Shown: positions 34,849 to 42,568 of the stretch, piece after piece
How positions within the stretch are numbered: the stretch's first letter is position 1
Layout: each line of letters starts with the position of its first letter
Assembly (NCBI GenBank): GCA_025059075.1
Contig: JANXDZ010000001.1
Span: 125,686-189,685, forward strand
Origin: Sulfolobales archaeon
GTDB lineage: Archaea; Thermoproteota; Thermoprotei_A; Sulfolobales; Desulfurococcaceae
Length of the DNA stretch: 64,000 nt
Direction of reading: 5' to 3'
The notes under the pieces: generated by a model
What the model saw: only the letters and a program-made list of their open reading frames with translations
Databases searched by the model: none
Told to the model about the DNA's origin: nothing
Made by a program: the position numbers and the translations under genes

Positions 34849-35622
34849 GACTTTTCTTAAAGAGCTTCCCTGCTTTAGTGCTATTCAAGCAATACCCATA
34901 CCAAGGGGAGAAGAAGAGCACCATTAAAGAGAGTTGATGTAGCGATAACAATAGAGCTAAAGCAATGGTAAACATTTCAGAAGCATCTATAGGTATTAGA
35001 AAGATCATAGACTCAGAAACAAGCTCTACAGCTATTAAAGGCAGGCTGTGTAGTGCCTGCTGATGTAGCTCTTAATGAGCCTGCGACATGTATTGAGAGA
35101 TGCCTACGTCAATAATGTTAATAAGTAGAAAACATAAGCTAACTAGCATGGGCAACTGCAACTCTAAGATATGTGGTAAAGATATGTAAACTCATTCCAA
35201 CAGCATTCCGCCAATGAAGTCTTATAATCAATAGCGAAATCCTGCAGCGTAGAGCATGAAAACCAATATGCATTAATTACACTACTTTAAGCTTAATAAG
35301 CTTAGTTCAAATAGCTGGACGCATTGTGGAAGTAGGGATCCATGAGCTAAACCTACTTAGATTCAACTTCACAAGAATATTCCAACAGATAAGCGGTAAT
35401 CTCCATGGCAAATTCTAAGACGGGGATAACGTTCTCTATTGGATAAGTAAAGCCTGCCATGTTTAAAAGAACCCTTGGAATAGAACAATTGATGACCCGC
35501 TTATTGCTGACTCCCAAAAGACTTGCATTTTATAGAACTTTAGTGTAGTGAAGCTAGGATAATTTGGCTTCACAGCCTTTAGGGACTCAGTATCTTAAAG
35601 TTGGAGAGCCGAGTACTTCAGC
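34849..35622. pseudogene. 773-base region with decayed coding sequence
   Basis: Plus-strand frames still read like protein in pieces. The clearest run is 35290-35535: SLISLVQIAGRIVEVGIHEL and LLRFNFTRIFQQISGNLHG, a stop, DGDNVLYWISKACHV, a stop, then KNPWNRTIDDPLIADSQKT, all in one frame. Around 34965-35060 another run reads NISEASIGIRKIIDSET and SSTAIKGRLCSAC. Frames change between runs, so the gene, if one existed, is broken by indels as well as stops. I do not recognise the family. No RNA gene or promoter is clear. Confidence 0.35.
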
Positions 35623-36129
35623 CTACGGATTGTCTATAAACTCACCCTTACGTACTCTATCTTCCTTGTTTTTCAGTACGCTTACTCCAATTACTTCTCC
35701 TACTCCTTCAATGTATATGCATTTAGTTGAATTACTATTGATTGAAAATCCAAGTTGCTTTAAGTGCCTTGCTATAGATATCCATAGATTTTTGCTTAAA
35801 CCTCTAATTCCCCTAAGCTTTACTTTAATGCAAAGTGATTTTTCCTCTAAATTCTTTAACAGCTCATTGATAGCTTTAATAACGCTCTCTTCTTTAGGCT
35901 CAACTATTGATTGTAGAGGAACTATTCTTTCTACAAACCCATATTCAAAGGACTTAAGTCTCTTGAATGCCTTCTCTAACTCAATGTTTGTGTAGAGTAA
36001 TAGTACTCCAGGATGTCTTGTTACCTTAAGTAAGAGACCTGGGTCTACTTCATATAGCGCATTACCGACTTCTTCTTCACACAATGCATCGTTTCCAGGC
36101 CTACAAGTGATTATGAATACATTCCTCAA
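35623..36129 (-). CDS. THUMP-domain protein, probable RNA modification factor
   Basis: The 168-residue protein fits the THUMP RNA-binding domain: an N-terminal FIITCRPGNDALCEEEV (about 5-21), and the core LCIKVKLRGIRGLSKNLWISIARHL (about 98-122, given in two parts here), followed by IYIEGVGEVIGVSVL. Stand-alone THUMP proteins in archaea are related to Tan1, a partner in tRNA acetylation, so a tRNA role is likely but not proven. It lies 4 bases downstream of the MoaD-like gene on the same strand. Confidence 0.75.
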   Translation of the reverse strand: MRNVFIITCRPGNDALCEEEVGNALYEVDPGLLLKVTRHPGVLLLYTNIELEKAFKRLKSFEYGFVERIVPLQSIVEPKEESVIKAINELLKNLEEKSLCIKVKLRGIRGLSKNLWISIARHLKQLGFSINSNSTKCIYIEGVGEVIGVSVLKNKEDRVRKGEFIDNP

Positions 36130-36133
36130 TTAA

Positions 36134-36394
36134 TTAACCACCTGAGATGATGGGCATTACTTCAACTACGTCTCCGTCACTCAACTGTTCATCAATGCTT
36201 CTTGGAGATACTCCATTAATGATAATAATGTACTTGTTTAAGAATTCTTCTGCTGAACTAGAGATCCTTGGGCTACGTTCAACGATCTTCATAATTAGAT
36301 CTCTTAAACTACTACGTTCGCTTAACTCAAAGGAGGTCTCATCAACACCAGCAGCATCCTTAGCCATCATTAGAAACTTAACGTTAATTCTCAA
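36134..36394 (-). CDS. MoaD/ThiS-family sulfur carrier or SAMP-like protein
   Basis: An 86-residue beta-grasp protein ending in the di-glycine ISGG, which is activated as an adenylate/thiocarboxylate in this family. The family may act in molybdopterin synthesis, tRNA thiolation, or archaeal protein tagging (SAMPylation); with a THUMP tRNA protein next door, a tRNA sulfur role is worth considering, but this is inference. The start is ATG with MRINVKFLMMAKDAAG. An upstream promoter is within the 145-base gap to the divergent gdh gene. Confidence 0.85.
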   Translation of the reverse strand: MRINVKFLMMAKDAAGVDETSFELSERSSLRDLIMKIVERSPRISSSAEEFLNKYIIIINGVSPRSIDEQLSDGDVVEVMPIISGG

Positions 36395-36502
36395 TTTACT
36401 TACACCTATAACGTTATTAAATAATTGGAGTTAATAACTTTGAATAATGGAATGCACTTACGATGGCTATTGCTCCCACTGTTAGGACACTTAAACATTA
36501 TC

Positions 36503-36537
36503 TATATACTTAAATAATCTAAACATATAAGTATATA
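36503..36537. promoter_or_regulatory. Inverted repeat at the glutamate dehydrogenase promoter
   Basis: TATATACTT (36503-36511) and AAGTATATA (36529-36537) form a perfect 9-bp inverted repeat with a 17-base spacer, ending just before the gdh start at 36539. The left arm may itself act as the TATA box, giving an almost leaderless mRNA. A dimeric regulator binding both arms would block initiation. The AT-rich content means chance is possible. Confidence 0.45.
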
Positions 36538-36538
36538 C

Positions 36539-37828
36539 ATGGTGATGTACTTGAGCATTCACGAGCTTAACGCTCCATATGAACAAGATCCAACTTATCA
36601 AATGGCTGTTAAGCAGTTGAGAGATGTTGCAGAATTAATTGGGTTATCAGCAGAAGTAGTTGAAGTACTTAGGCATCCTGAGAAGTTGATTCAAGTTAGA
36701 GTAGTTGTTAAACTTGATGACGGTAGATTAGCTACATTTATTGGCTGGAGGAGCCAGCATAATAGTGCTCTCGGCCCTTACAAAGGTGGCATTAGGTATC
36801 ATTCAAATAGTACTGCTGGAGAAACAGTTGCTTTATCAATGTGGATGACTTGGAAGAACAGCCTTGCAGGCCTCCCTTATGGCGGTGGGAAGGGAGCTGT
36901 AAGAGTTGATCCAAAGAAGCTGAGCATTAGGGAACTTGAAGAGCTTTCTAGAAAGTACTTTGCAGCTATAGCTAAGGAAGTTGGCCCAGATCTAGATATA
37001 CCTGCTCCAGACATATATACTAATCCACAAGTGATGGCTTGGTTTCTAGATGAGTACAGCAAAATCTCTGGCTACAATGCATGGGGGGTGGTGACTGCCA
37101 AACCGCCAATCCTTGGAGGACTTAAGGCTAGAGAGATCAGTACTGGTTATGGAGTAGCATTAGTAGCGCGTGAAGCATCTAAGAGAGCTTTAGGAGGGTT
37201 TGATGAGAGGACTGTAGCAGTACAAGGCTTTGGAAACGTTGGATCATATGCAGCACTATACTCAGCTCAATGGGGAGCTAGAGTAGTCGCTGTAAGTGAC
37301 AGCCAAGGAGGAATATATGATCCAAAGGGATTGGACATAGTTAAAGCAATTGAGGTGAAATCTAAGACTGGGAGCGTTATAAACTATGAGGGAGCTAAAA
37401 GGATCAGTAACGAGGATCTTTTAGAACTAGGCGTAGACATACTGATACCAGCTGCAGTAGAGAATGTCATCAGGGAAGACAATGCTACTAGAGTTAAAGC
37501 TAAAATTATATCAGAGGGTGCAAATGGCCCCACAACGCCTGAAGCAGACAAAATACTCTATGACAAGGGCGTAATAGTCATACCTGACGTATTAGCTAAT
37601 GCTGGTGGAGTAGCTATGAGTTGGATTGAGTGGAGCCACAATAGGATGGGCTGTATACTTACTGATGAAGAGGCTTTAAGCAGACTTGATAAGTTAATGA
37701 CTCAGAACTTCCATAGGGTCTACGATGAGTGGCAAAGGAAATACCTTGATAAACCTATGAGGACTGCTGCATACGCTATAGCAGTAGATAGAGTAGTGCA
37801 GGCAATGAAGTTAAGGGGGTGGATTTAG
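36539..37828 (+). CDS. gdhA: Glutamate dehydrogenase
   Basis: The 429-residue enzyme matches Glu/Leu/Phe/Val dehydrogenases: LGPYKGGIRYH (about 79-89, substrate binding), NSLAGLPYGGGKGAV (about 107-121, catalytic Lys), PAPDIYTNP (about 154-162) and the nucleotide-binding VQGFGNVGSYAALY (about 231-244). It interconverts glutamate and 2-oxoglutarate plus ammonia. Whether NAD or NADP is used is not readable with confidence. Start at ATG 36539; ATG 36545 is an alternative. Confidence 0.95.
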   Translation: MVMYLSIHELNAPYEQDPTYQMAVKQLRDVAELIGLSAEVVEVLRHPEKLIQVRVVVKLDDGRLATFIGWRSQHNSALGPYKGGIRYHSNSTAGETVALSMWMTWKNSLAGLPYGGGKGAVRVDPKKLSIRELEELSRKYFAAIAKEVGPDLDIPAPDIYTNPQVMAWFLDEYSKISGYNAWGVVTAKPPILGGLKAREISTGYGVALVAREASKRALGGFDERTVAVQGFGNVGSYAALYSAQWGARVVAVSDSQGGIYDPKGLDIVKAIEVKSKTGSVINYEGAKRISNEDLLELGVDILIPAAVENVIREDNATRVKAKIISEGANGPTTPEADKILYDKGVIVIPDVLANAGGVAMSWIEWSHNRMGCILTDEEALSRLDKLMTQNFHRVYDEWQRKYLDKPMRTAAYAIAVDRVVQAMKLRGWI

Positions 37829-38022
37829 AAATAGAATTGCATAGTTCTTTAAGCATTCCCCGCTAAAGACGTTTGTACTTTTATTTCTAGTTCAGTTCTT
37901 TTAATGAGCTCCCTTCTTGATAAACCTATGAGGACTACTCGTAGAGTTTAGTTAAGTTCAATACCATAAGCCTTTTATATATGCCATAGCTTATTGCATA
38001 AAGCAACTAATCGCTACTTGAG

Positions 38023-38289
38023 TCACAGTCTACTATAAATGATTGACCCGGCTTCATCTCTTACTTCAACAACTCTGTGTAAAGGTATTGGCGTTCCATC
38101 ACTTAGAATTAAGTAACCGCTCCTAATATCAATTATTTCACTTACCTTAATGGGCTTTAAGACTTCTATTCCCTTCTCCCTATGCTTTATTAATATTACA
38201 TACTCCTTAAGCCCCCTATAGAAAACTGTTTTAACCCACTCCTCTACTTTCCCCTTCTTTCTGCCCACAAAACATGCACCACTCTCCAA
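38023..38289 (-). CDS. DUF504/UPF0248-family small protein
   Basis: An 88-residue protein whose C-terminal half (GYLILSDGTPIPLHRVVEVR, about 58-77) fits the small archaeal DUF504 family, whose members end in a conserved IP.HR.. motif preceded by a strand-rich core with an H-R pair (KHREKGIE). The family is linked by others to RNA processing but its function is unknown. It lies in an otherwise empty region between gdh and a nucleotidyltransferase gene. Confidence 0.6.
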   Translation of the reverse strand: MESGACFVGRKKGKVEEWVKTVFYRGLKEYVILIKHREKGIEVLKPIKVSEIIDIRSGYLILSDGTPIPLHRVVEVRDEAGSIIYSRL

Positions 38290-38553
38290 CTAGTAGTTGT
38301 ATGTGTTAACTACTGTTCTTTTAATTATTTGGATTATGATGGGGGCTGTAGACATAGACTTCTCCTTCAGTACCCGCTCATTGATTACAGGTTCATCGAG
38401 AGCTGCATACCTGCTTCTAATGAATACTAAGCCGTCATTGAAGCAAGTGTGTATTAGTGACTTAAAACCTTGAAGAATATTAATTATTTAAATAAACGAT
38501 GTTTCTAAGCTGAGTACTTACTTATTAGCCCTAACCTGCAAGAGCATCAGTAG

Positions 38554-39114
38554 GTGAGCGGCATGAATTATACAGTAAGTGAGCTAGCACTAGTTCTCAA
38601 AGAATTTATTGACGCAGGCGTTAAATTTATATTAATTGGAGATACAGTCGTTCAATTAAGACTTAGAAGACGAGAGTTAGAAGGAGATCTAGATTTATTT
38701 GTTCTAGAGCCAAGCATCATCTTTGAAGAAGAGTTCTACATAAACTTAGCCGAAGAGAAGAACTGGGTTTATACAAGGACTGAGGCTGGGACTCCTAGGA
38801 TTATAGCTAAAGCTGGAGTTTCTGAAGTAATTGTTGAACTATATGAAAACCTCCTCGATATATACATCCCAGCAGAGTTCATAGAAGAAGCTAAAGTAGT
38901 TGAAGTAAATGGAGTTAAAGTCAGATCAATTGGTTTAGAAGAATACTTTGTCTTAAAAGCGCGCCAAGGGGTTGATTTAAATAAATTATCGAAGTACTTG
39001 AAACAGTTAAAAAAACTTGACAGAAGCCTTATTGAAAGAGCTTTAAGACATATGCCTAAGGAGGATGAGAAAGCCATAGTCTCAAGGCTCAAGGACATAG
39101 GGGTATTACTCTAA
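38554..39114 (+). CDS. Nucleotidyltransferase-fold protein
   Basis: The 186-residue protein has FILIGDTVVQLRL (about 20-32) and ELEGDLDLFVLE (about 37-48), a nucleotidyltransferase-like arrangement with the D-x-D pair at about 41-43; the usual GG/GS just before is GD here. A third acidic residue could be in NLLDIYI. The C-terminal half is helical. The GTG or ATG start is uncertain: the frame begins at ATG 38554 if codon 1 is GTG-like; GTG at 38554 precedes an ATG four codons later. No recognisable partner is adjacent. Function unknown. Confidence 0.55.
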   Translation: MSGMNYTVSELALVLKEFIDAGVKFILIGDTVVQLRLRRRELEGDLDLFVLEPSIIFEEEFYINLAEEKNWVYTRTEAGTPRIIAKAGVSEVIVELYENLLDIYIPAEFIEEAKVVEVNGVKVRSIGLEEYFVLKARQGVDLNKLSKYLKQLKKLDRSLIERALRHMPKEDEKAIVSRLKDIGVLL

Positions 39115-39313
39115 TTTAAGAGCACTCTATACTCACACTGCAGAAAGCTAGAAAATGAGGGATCCAAGCTGCCTTAAGCCAAGCAAATAAAATGTATGAA
39201 GATGAATGCATGAAGTAATAAATCTCTAAAAGAAACTCGCCTTTCATCCTTTCATTAAAGGTTTATAAATAGTACTTACATTGAGTCCTGTAGAGCTTAA
39301 CTGAGGGATCTAT

Positions 39314-39484
39314 GTGGCGCTAAACGATCCAGTGAAGCGTAAGATAGTGCTTCAGAGGGTCCTCAATAAACTTATCTGTAGAAAGTGTGGAGCGATCAAT
39401 TCTCCTAGAGCTAAGAAGTGTAGAAGGTGTGGGAGCCGCAATTTAAGGCTTAAGAAGGCTGAGCTCAGGGGAAAGGGGGCTTAA
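39314..39484 (+). CDS. rpl40e: Large ribosomal subunit protein eL40
   Basis: A 56-residue protein starting at GTG 39314. It carries the zinc ribbon of L40e: [20 protein letters not shown] (about 21-40), with four cysteines, followed by the basic end [14 protein letters not shown]. It is a component of the 50S subunit. The 3' end overlaps the convergent membrane thioredoxin gene by 42 bases. It was easily missed because of its length and non-ATG start. Confidence 0.92.
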   Translation: MALNDPVKRKIVLQRVLNKLICRKCGAINSPRAKKCRRCGSRNLRLKKAELRGKGA

Positions 39485-40084
39485 TGTCTTTCTAATTCTA
39501 AATATAATTATGGGCACTATGAATAAAGCAATTATTGCTATCAGTAGAGCAACTGCCTTCAGCAACTCAAATAATTGCTGCGGTGGAGTAGTGGTCGGAG
39601 TCCCCGTTTCTATTGAGGTAGTTGTTTGATTAAGCAACTCACTTATATCTTTATGAACCACATCGTTTAATACACTGATCCTGCTTGTTTCATTAATTAA
39701 CCTTACGAATTCTTCACCAATATATATTGAAATGCCTTCTCTAGGATCTATTTGAGTTAAGTTAATCCAGAATGACTCTTCGCTCACTAATCCTTGAACG
39801 ACTGCTGTTACATAACCATCTCTATTAATTACTACTGTAACAGGTACATAGTATTCAAGACCTGTTGCACTCACTATTTCATAATAGCTCTGGCTTCTGA
39901 TGCTAGCATCTATAAAGACGCAATTCATTTTAGCGTTATTGAAAAAGTCCTTCTGGTAATTACAGTAAGGACAAGTTGGTAAGCCGTATATTACGAAAAC
40001 AGCATTAGATTCACTAATGATTAATGCAGGCGTTATAAACAACAAGGCCAGTAGTGAAACCGCTGCCTGCCTCAATGAAGGCAC
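39443..40084 (-). CDS. Membrane-anchored thioredoxin-like protein
   Basis: The 213-residue protein has an N-terminal signal segment ([17 protein letters not shown]) followed by a thioredoxin/glutaredoxin fold whose active site is the CPYC motif in [16 protein letters not shown] (about 33-48). A Thr/Pro-rich linker (about 150-165, [17 protein letters not shown]) and a C-terminal membrane helix follow. It would face outside the membrane, attached at its C-terminus, acting in disulfide exchange or redox protection. It is divergent from a small possible ORF at 40075. Confidence 0.8.
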   Translation of the reverse strand: MPSLRQAAVSLLALLFITPALIISESNAVFVIYGLPTCPYCNYQKDFFNNAKMNCVFIDASIRSQSYYEIVSATGLEYYVPVTVVINRDGYVTAVVQGLVSEESFWINLTQIDPREGISIYIGEEFVRLINETSRISVLNDVVHKDISELLNQTTTSIETGTPTTTPPQQLFELLKAVALLIAIIALFIVPIIIFRIRKTLSPLSPELSLLKP

Positions 40085-40251
40085 CTAGCGTTAATTCGCT
40101 TAACGAGCTAATTTACTTTATGTTCATCACAGCTCCAGCGAGTCCTACTACTATAACGTTAAAGGCCTTTAAGTTACAAGTATTTGAAGTATCTATTATT
40201 TACCTTAGAGAAACCTCTGAGACAGGCAACTATATAGGAGAAGTTTATTAG
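40075..40251 (+). CDS. Possible small ORF of unknown function
   Basis: A 58-codon frame from ATG 40075 lying between the thioredoxin gene and the tRNA-Asp 5' half. It has a hydrophobic centre (LIYFMFITAPASPTT) and then KAFKLQVFEVSIIYLRE. The first ten bases overlap the divergent gene start. Nothing identifies a family, and it could be spurious. Included because the region otherwise lacks explanation and the ORF is open and protein-like. Confidence 0.3.
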   Translation: MKAPSVNSLNELIYFMFITAPASPTTITLKAFKLQVFEVSIIYLRETSETGNYIGEVY

Positions 40252-40276
40252 GATAAGTTTTGTGAAAGTATAGTGA

Positions 40277-40316
40277 GCCGCCGTAGTATAGCCCGGTACA
40301 GTATGCGGGCCTGTCG
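40277..40316 (+). tRNA. tRNA-Asp(GUC), 5' half of a split tRNA (positions 1-37)
   Basis: Acceptor strand GCCGCCG (40277-40283), TA, D stem GTAT/GTAT around AGCCCGGTAC-A, G26, anticodon-stem strand CGGGC (40306-40310), C32, T33, anticodon GTC (40313-40315), G37. No T arm or matching 3' acceptor follows within 200 bases; instead the sequence enters the complementary tail. CGGCGGC and GCCCG needed to complete both stems occur only in the 3' half at 6755-6789. The D loop and GTC match known archaeal tRNA-Asp. Confidence 0.93.
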
Positions 40317-40334
40317 AGCGCTAAGCCGCCGTCC
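40317..40334 (+). other. Trans-splicing tail of the tRNA-Asp 5' half
   Basis: Begins A (BHB bulge), then GCGC (40318-40321) that pairs with GCGC of the 3'-half leader, an unpaired TAAG, and CCGCCGTCC (40326-40334), a perfect complement of the 3'-half leader GGACGGCGG. Pyrimidine-rich CCCCTACACACTTTTCC follows and may end the transcript just inside the convergent winged-helix gene. Confidence 0.88.
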
Positions 40335-40335
40335 C

Positions 40336-40539
40336 CTACACACTTTTCCTAATTCTTATTAGCCTTAGCCTGCCATACCTCCTTTCAGTTATTAAACCCT
40401 TTACTTCAAGTTCTCTCAACTTCTTATTTATTGTTCTAAAACTAAGTCCAGTTAGCTTTACTATGCTCGTTACGTTCAACTCTCCGTGCTTCGACAAGAT
40501 CTCTAGTATAGTCCTACATATTTCATTTAGCTCACTCAA
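40336..40539 (-). CDS. Small winged-helix DNA-binding protein
   Basis: A 67-residue protein that is a single winged-helix domain: RTILEILSKHGELNVTSIVKLTGLSFRTINKKLRELEVKGLIT, quoted in parts, covers the helix-turn-helix, and RRYGRLRLIRIR is the wing. Such minimal domains occur in ArsR/MarR-like regulators. Its start overlaps the last bases of orc1/cdc6 by four bases (ATGA type), so it is translated with it. The stop is two bases from the tail of the tRNA-Asp 5' half on the other strand. A role in replication or its control is inference from the overlap. Confidence 0.75.
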   Translation of the reverse strand: MSELNEICRTILEILSKHGELNVTSIVKLTGLSFRTINKKLRELEVKGLITERRYGRLRLIRIRKSV

Positions 40540-41768
40540 CTTAGTTCTCCACGCTTCTTTGCCACTAGATCCTCAATGAGTTTTTCAAGAGCGTCTAAAG
40601 GCCCATACTTTATGCTGAGCAGAGTAGTCCTCCCTCTTTGGCCTTTCCCACTTGTCTTAGTATCAATTATTGAAGCTCTCTTTAGATTCATTGCATATTC
40701 GTACACTTGAGTATGCCTCCTAGGCTGTTCTCCAATGCTTTCACATAGAGTTATGTACTCTGCTTCAGCATCCCCCATGGATACGTATGACATCTTGGTC
40801 CTCTTCAACAACCTGACTATAGCCCATAGGAGGAGTAGCTCGTGTAGAGGTAGATAATATATGGCATCAGATACGTTTATTATGTCTGGGCTAAGAGTTG
40901 TAACAGCTTTTCTAACGTGTTCTACAGAGACCTTAGGGCTTCCCTCCTTATCAGCTATTTCTCCAGCCAACATTAGTAGTTCTAGGGCGAATCTAGCGTT
41001 ACCTCTTCCACCTCTATCATACCCCTCTAGTTCAGCAATATACTTTATTGCATCTTCCTCCACTACTCCCTCATAGAAGGCTTGCCCAGCTCTATACTTC
41101 AGTATATCGAGAAGCTCTCTAGATGTATATGGACTCAGCTTAATTATGTGCCTAAGCAAGTAGCTCTCAGTAGCGCTATCTAAAAGCGATAGATTAGATG
41201 GATCTCTAGTTATGAATATGAAATTGATCCTTTTAATCATATCAGCATACTCATCATAAGTTCTAACCAAGAAGTATACAGCGTCCTTACCAGATATTCT
41301 AGCGAAGTAGTCGAATTCATCTAATGCTACTATGGCATAGCTATTCGCTTCATCTAAGTGGTTTAATATAGCTAAGTACATTTCCCAAGCCGATAGGCCT
41401 CTATTTGGAAGAGGTATGTTCATTTGTCGAGCTATGTCAAGCACTATGTTGTATAGCTGTCTATTCCTATGGCAATTTATGTGAACGTATTTAACTGAAA
41501 GACCGTGTCTTAAAAGAACTCTAGTAAAGTCTCTTCCAAAGATCCTTGCTGTAACAGTCTTTCCTGTTCCAACACTTCCAACTAATAGAACTTTTTGGCT
41601 GAAGCTTCCCGGGCTTATGGCTAAGTGTTTAAACATAGCCACTAGTTCACGTAATTGCTCTTCTCTATGAGGAAGCTTTTCTGGAAGAAACTCAGGTGTA
41701 AGACTTTCCTTTCCTCTAAACACACTCTTCTTCTCAAGTTCCTCTCTTATTACATCCCAAGCAGACAT
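40536..41768 (-). CDS. cdc6: Orc1/Cdc6 replication initiator
   Basis: The 410-residue AAA+ protein starts ...FRGKESLTPEFLPEKLPHREEQL, typical of Cdc6, and has Walker A LLVGSVGTGKTVT (about 61-73), Walker B IVALDEFDYF (about 146-155) and a C-terminal winged-helix domain. Orc1/Cdc6 binds origin DNA and loads MCM. The MCM and GINS genes lie directly next door, divergent, which is common near an archaeal origin. No origin recognition box can be identified confidently in the 160-base gap (41769-41929). Confidence 0.9.
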   Translation of the reverse strand: MSAWDVIREELEKKSVFRGKESLTPEFLPEKLPHREEQLRELVAMFKHLAISPGSFSQKVLLVGSVGTGKTVTARIFGRDFTRVLLRHGLSVKYVHINCHRNRQLYNIVLDIARQMNIPLPNRGLSAWEMYLAILNHLDEANSYAIVALDEFDYFARISGKDAVYFLVRTYDEYADMIKRINFIFITRDPSNLSLLDSATESYLLRHIIKLSPYTSRELLDILKYRAGQAFYEGVVEEDAIKYIAELEGYDRGGRGNARFALELLMLAGEIADKEGSPKVSVEHVRKAVTTLSPDIINVSDAIYYLPLHELLLLWAIVRLLKRTKMSYVSMGDAEAEYITLCESIGEQPRRHTQVYEYAMNLKRASIIDTKTSGKGQRGRTTLLSIKYGPLDALEKLIEDLVAKKRGELS

Positions 41769-41929
41769 CTACTCCAACCTACTGCCTGCTACTTACATAT
41801 TCATGCTTATAAATAGCTGGTCTTATTCTATATAGAAAGCTCATTGCAACTGTTTTAAGAATGCATTAGCCAACAAGTTAGATAAGATATAGATATTTGC
41901 AGAGAGCATTGAGTTTAAAAATTAATTAA

Positions 41930-42547
41930 TTGGGAGAAGCTTTAGAAACAAGGGTTTCCTGGTGCTATCTAGTGCATGAAGAAGATAGCTACATAAAGTG
42001 CATCATTAACTTAGTCTTATTAGAGCTCTCTAGGGAAGCTGAAGAGCAGACAGTTAGTGTAATTGTGCTAAAGGATGCAGGCCCTATATATGTTGGAGAT
42101 AAAGTGATAAACTTAGTTAGAGGAGTTGAACAAGCAATACCCCTCTGGGTTGCGAGAAAGCTAGCTGAAAAAAGTATAGTTAAGTTAAAGGAGGAGGGTA
42201 TTGATACTTCAAAGCTCTCTAAACTAGTCTTCTTGGAAGAGGGAGAGCGTAAGAAGCTTGACTTCCAAAAAGTAAGTCCATATATATACAACATGGTTAA
42301 GCATGAAATTGAGCAGTTGAAGAAGGAGATAATGAGATCTATGGATACCAGTAGGATTAGAGAACTTGATAAAACTATTGATGGCTTCTCAAGGCTTTTC
42401 TCAATAAGACTTAAAAAGATCCTTCAACTAATTCCAATATCCCCTCCACAAGAAATACTAGTTAAGCTAAGTGAAGAAGAGAAAGCTATTTACAATATTT
42501 TAAAAGAAGTAGTTGAAGCTTGGAGACAGGCGCTAAGCATTCAATAA
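41930..42547 (+). CDS. gins23: GINS complex subunit, Gins23-like
   Basis: The 205-residue protein starts at TTG 41930. An N-terminal beta-rich part includes VINLVRGVEQAIPLWVARKLAEKSIVKL (here in two parts, about 59-86), recalling the PLWLA signature of Psf2/Psf3-type subunits, and a helical A-like region follows (YIYNMVKHEIEQLKKEI, about 117-133). B domain before A domain is the Gins23 order. Its position 22 bases before mcm mirrors the gins23-mcm pair in Sulfolobus. It would link MCM and Cdc45/RecJ-like in the replicative helicase. Confidence 0.7.
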   Translation: MGEALETRVSWCYLVHEEDSYIKCIINLVLLELSREAEEQTVSVIVLKDAGPIYVGDKVINLVRGVEQAIPLWVARKLAEKSIVKLKEEGIDTSKLSKLVFLEEGERKKLDFQKVSPYIYNMVKHEIEQLKKEIMRSMDTSRIRELDKTIDGFSRLFSIRLKKILQLIPISPPQEILVKLSEEEKAIYNILKEVVEAWRQALSIQ

Positions 42548-42568
42548 GGCCTGTGCTGTAAGTAAAGA

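Noticed and set aside
35564-35995. Plus-strand ORF of 143 codons
   Set aside because: It is antisense to the THUMP gene, has Ser/Leu/Pro-rich composition typical of a shadow frame, while the minus frame matches a known domain.
41769-41929. Replication origin with origin recognition boxes
   Set aside because: The gap between cdc6 and gins23 is AT-rich, but I could see no repeated ORB-like element, so I only mention proximity.
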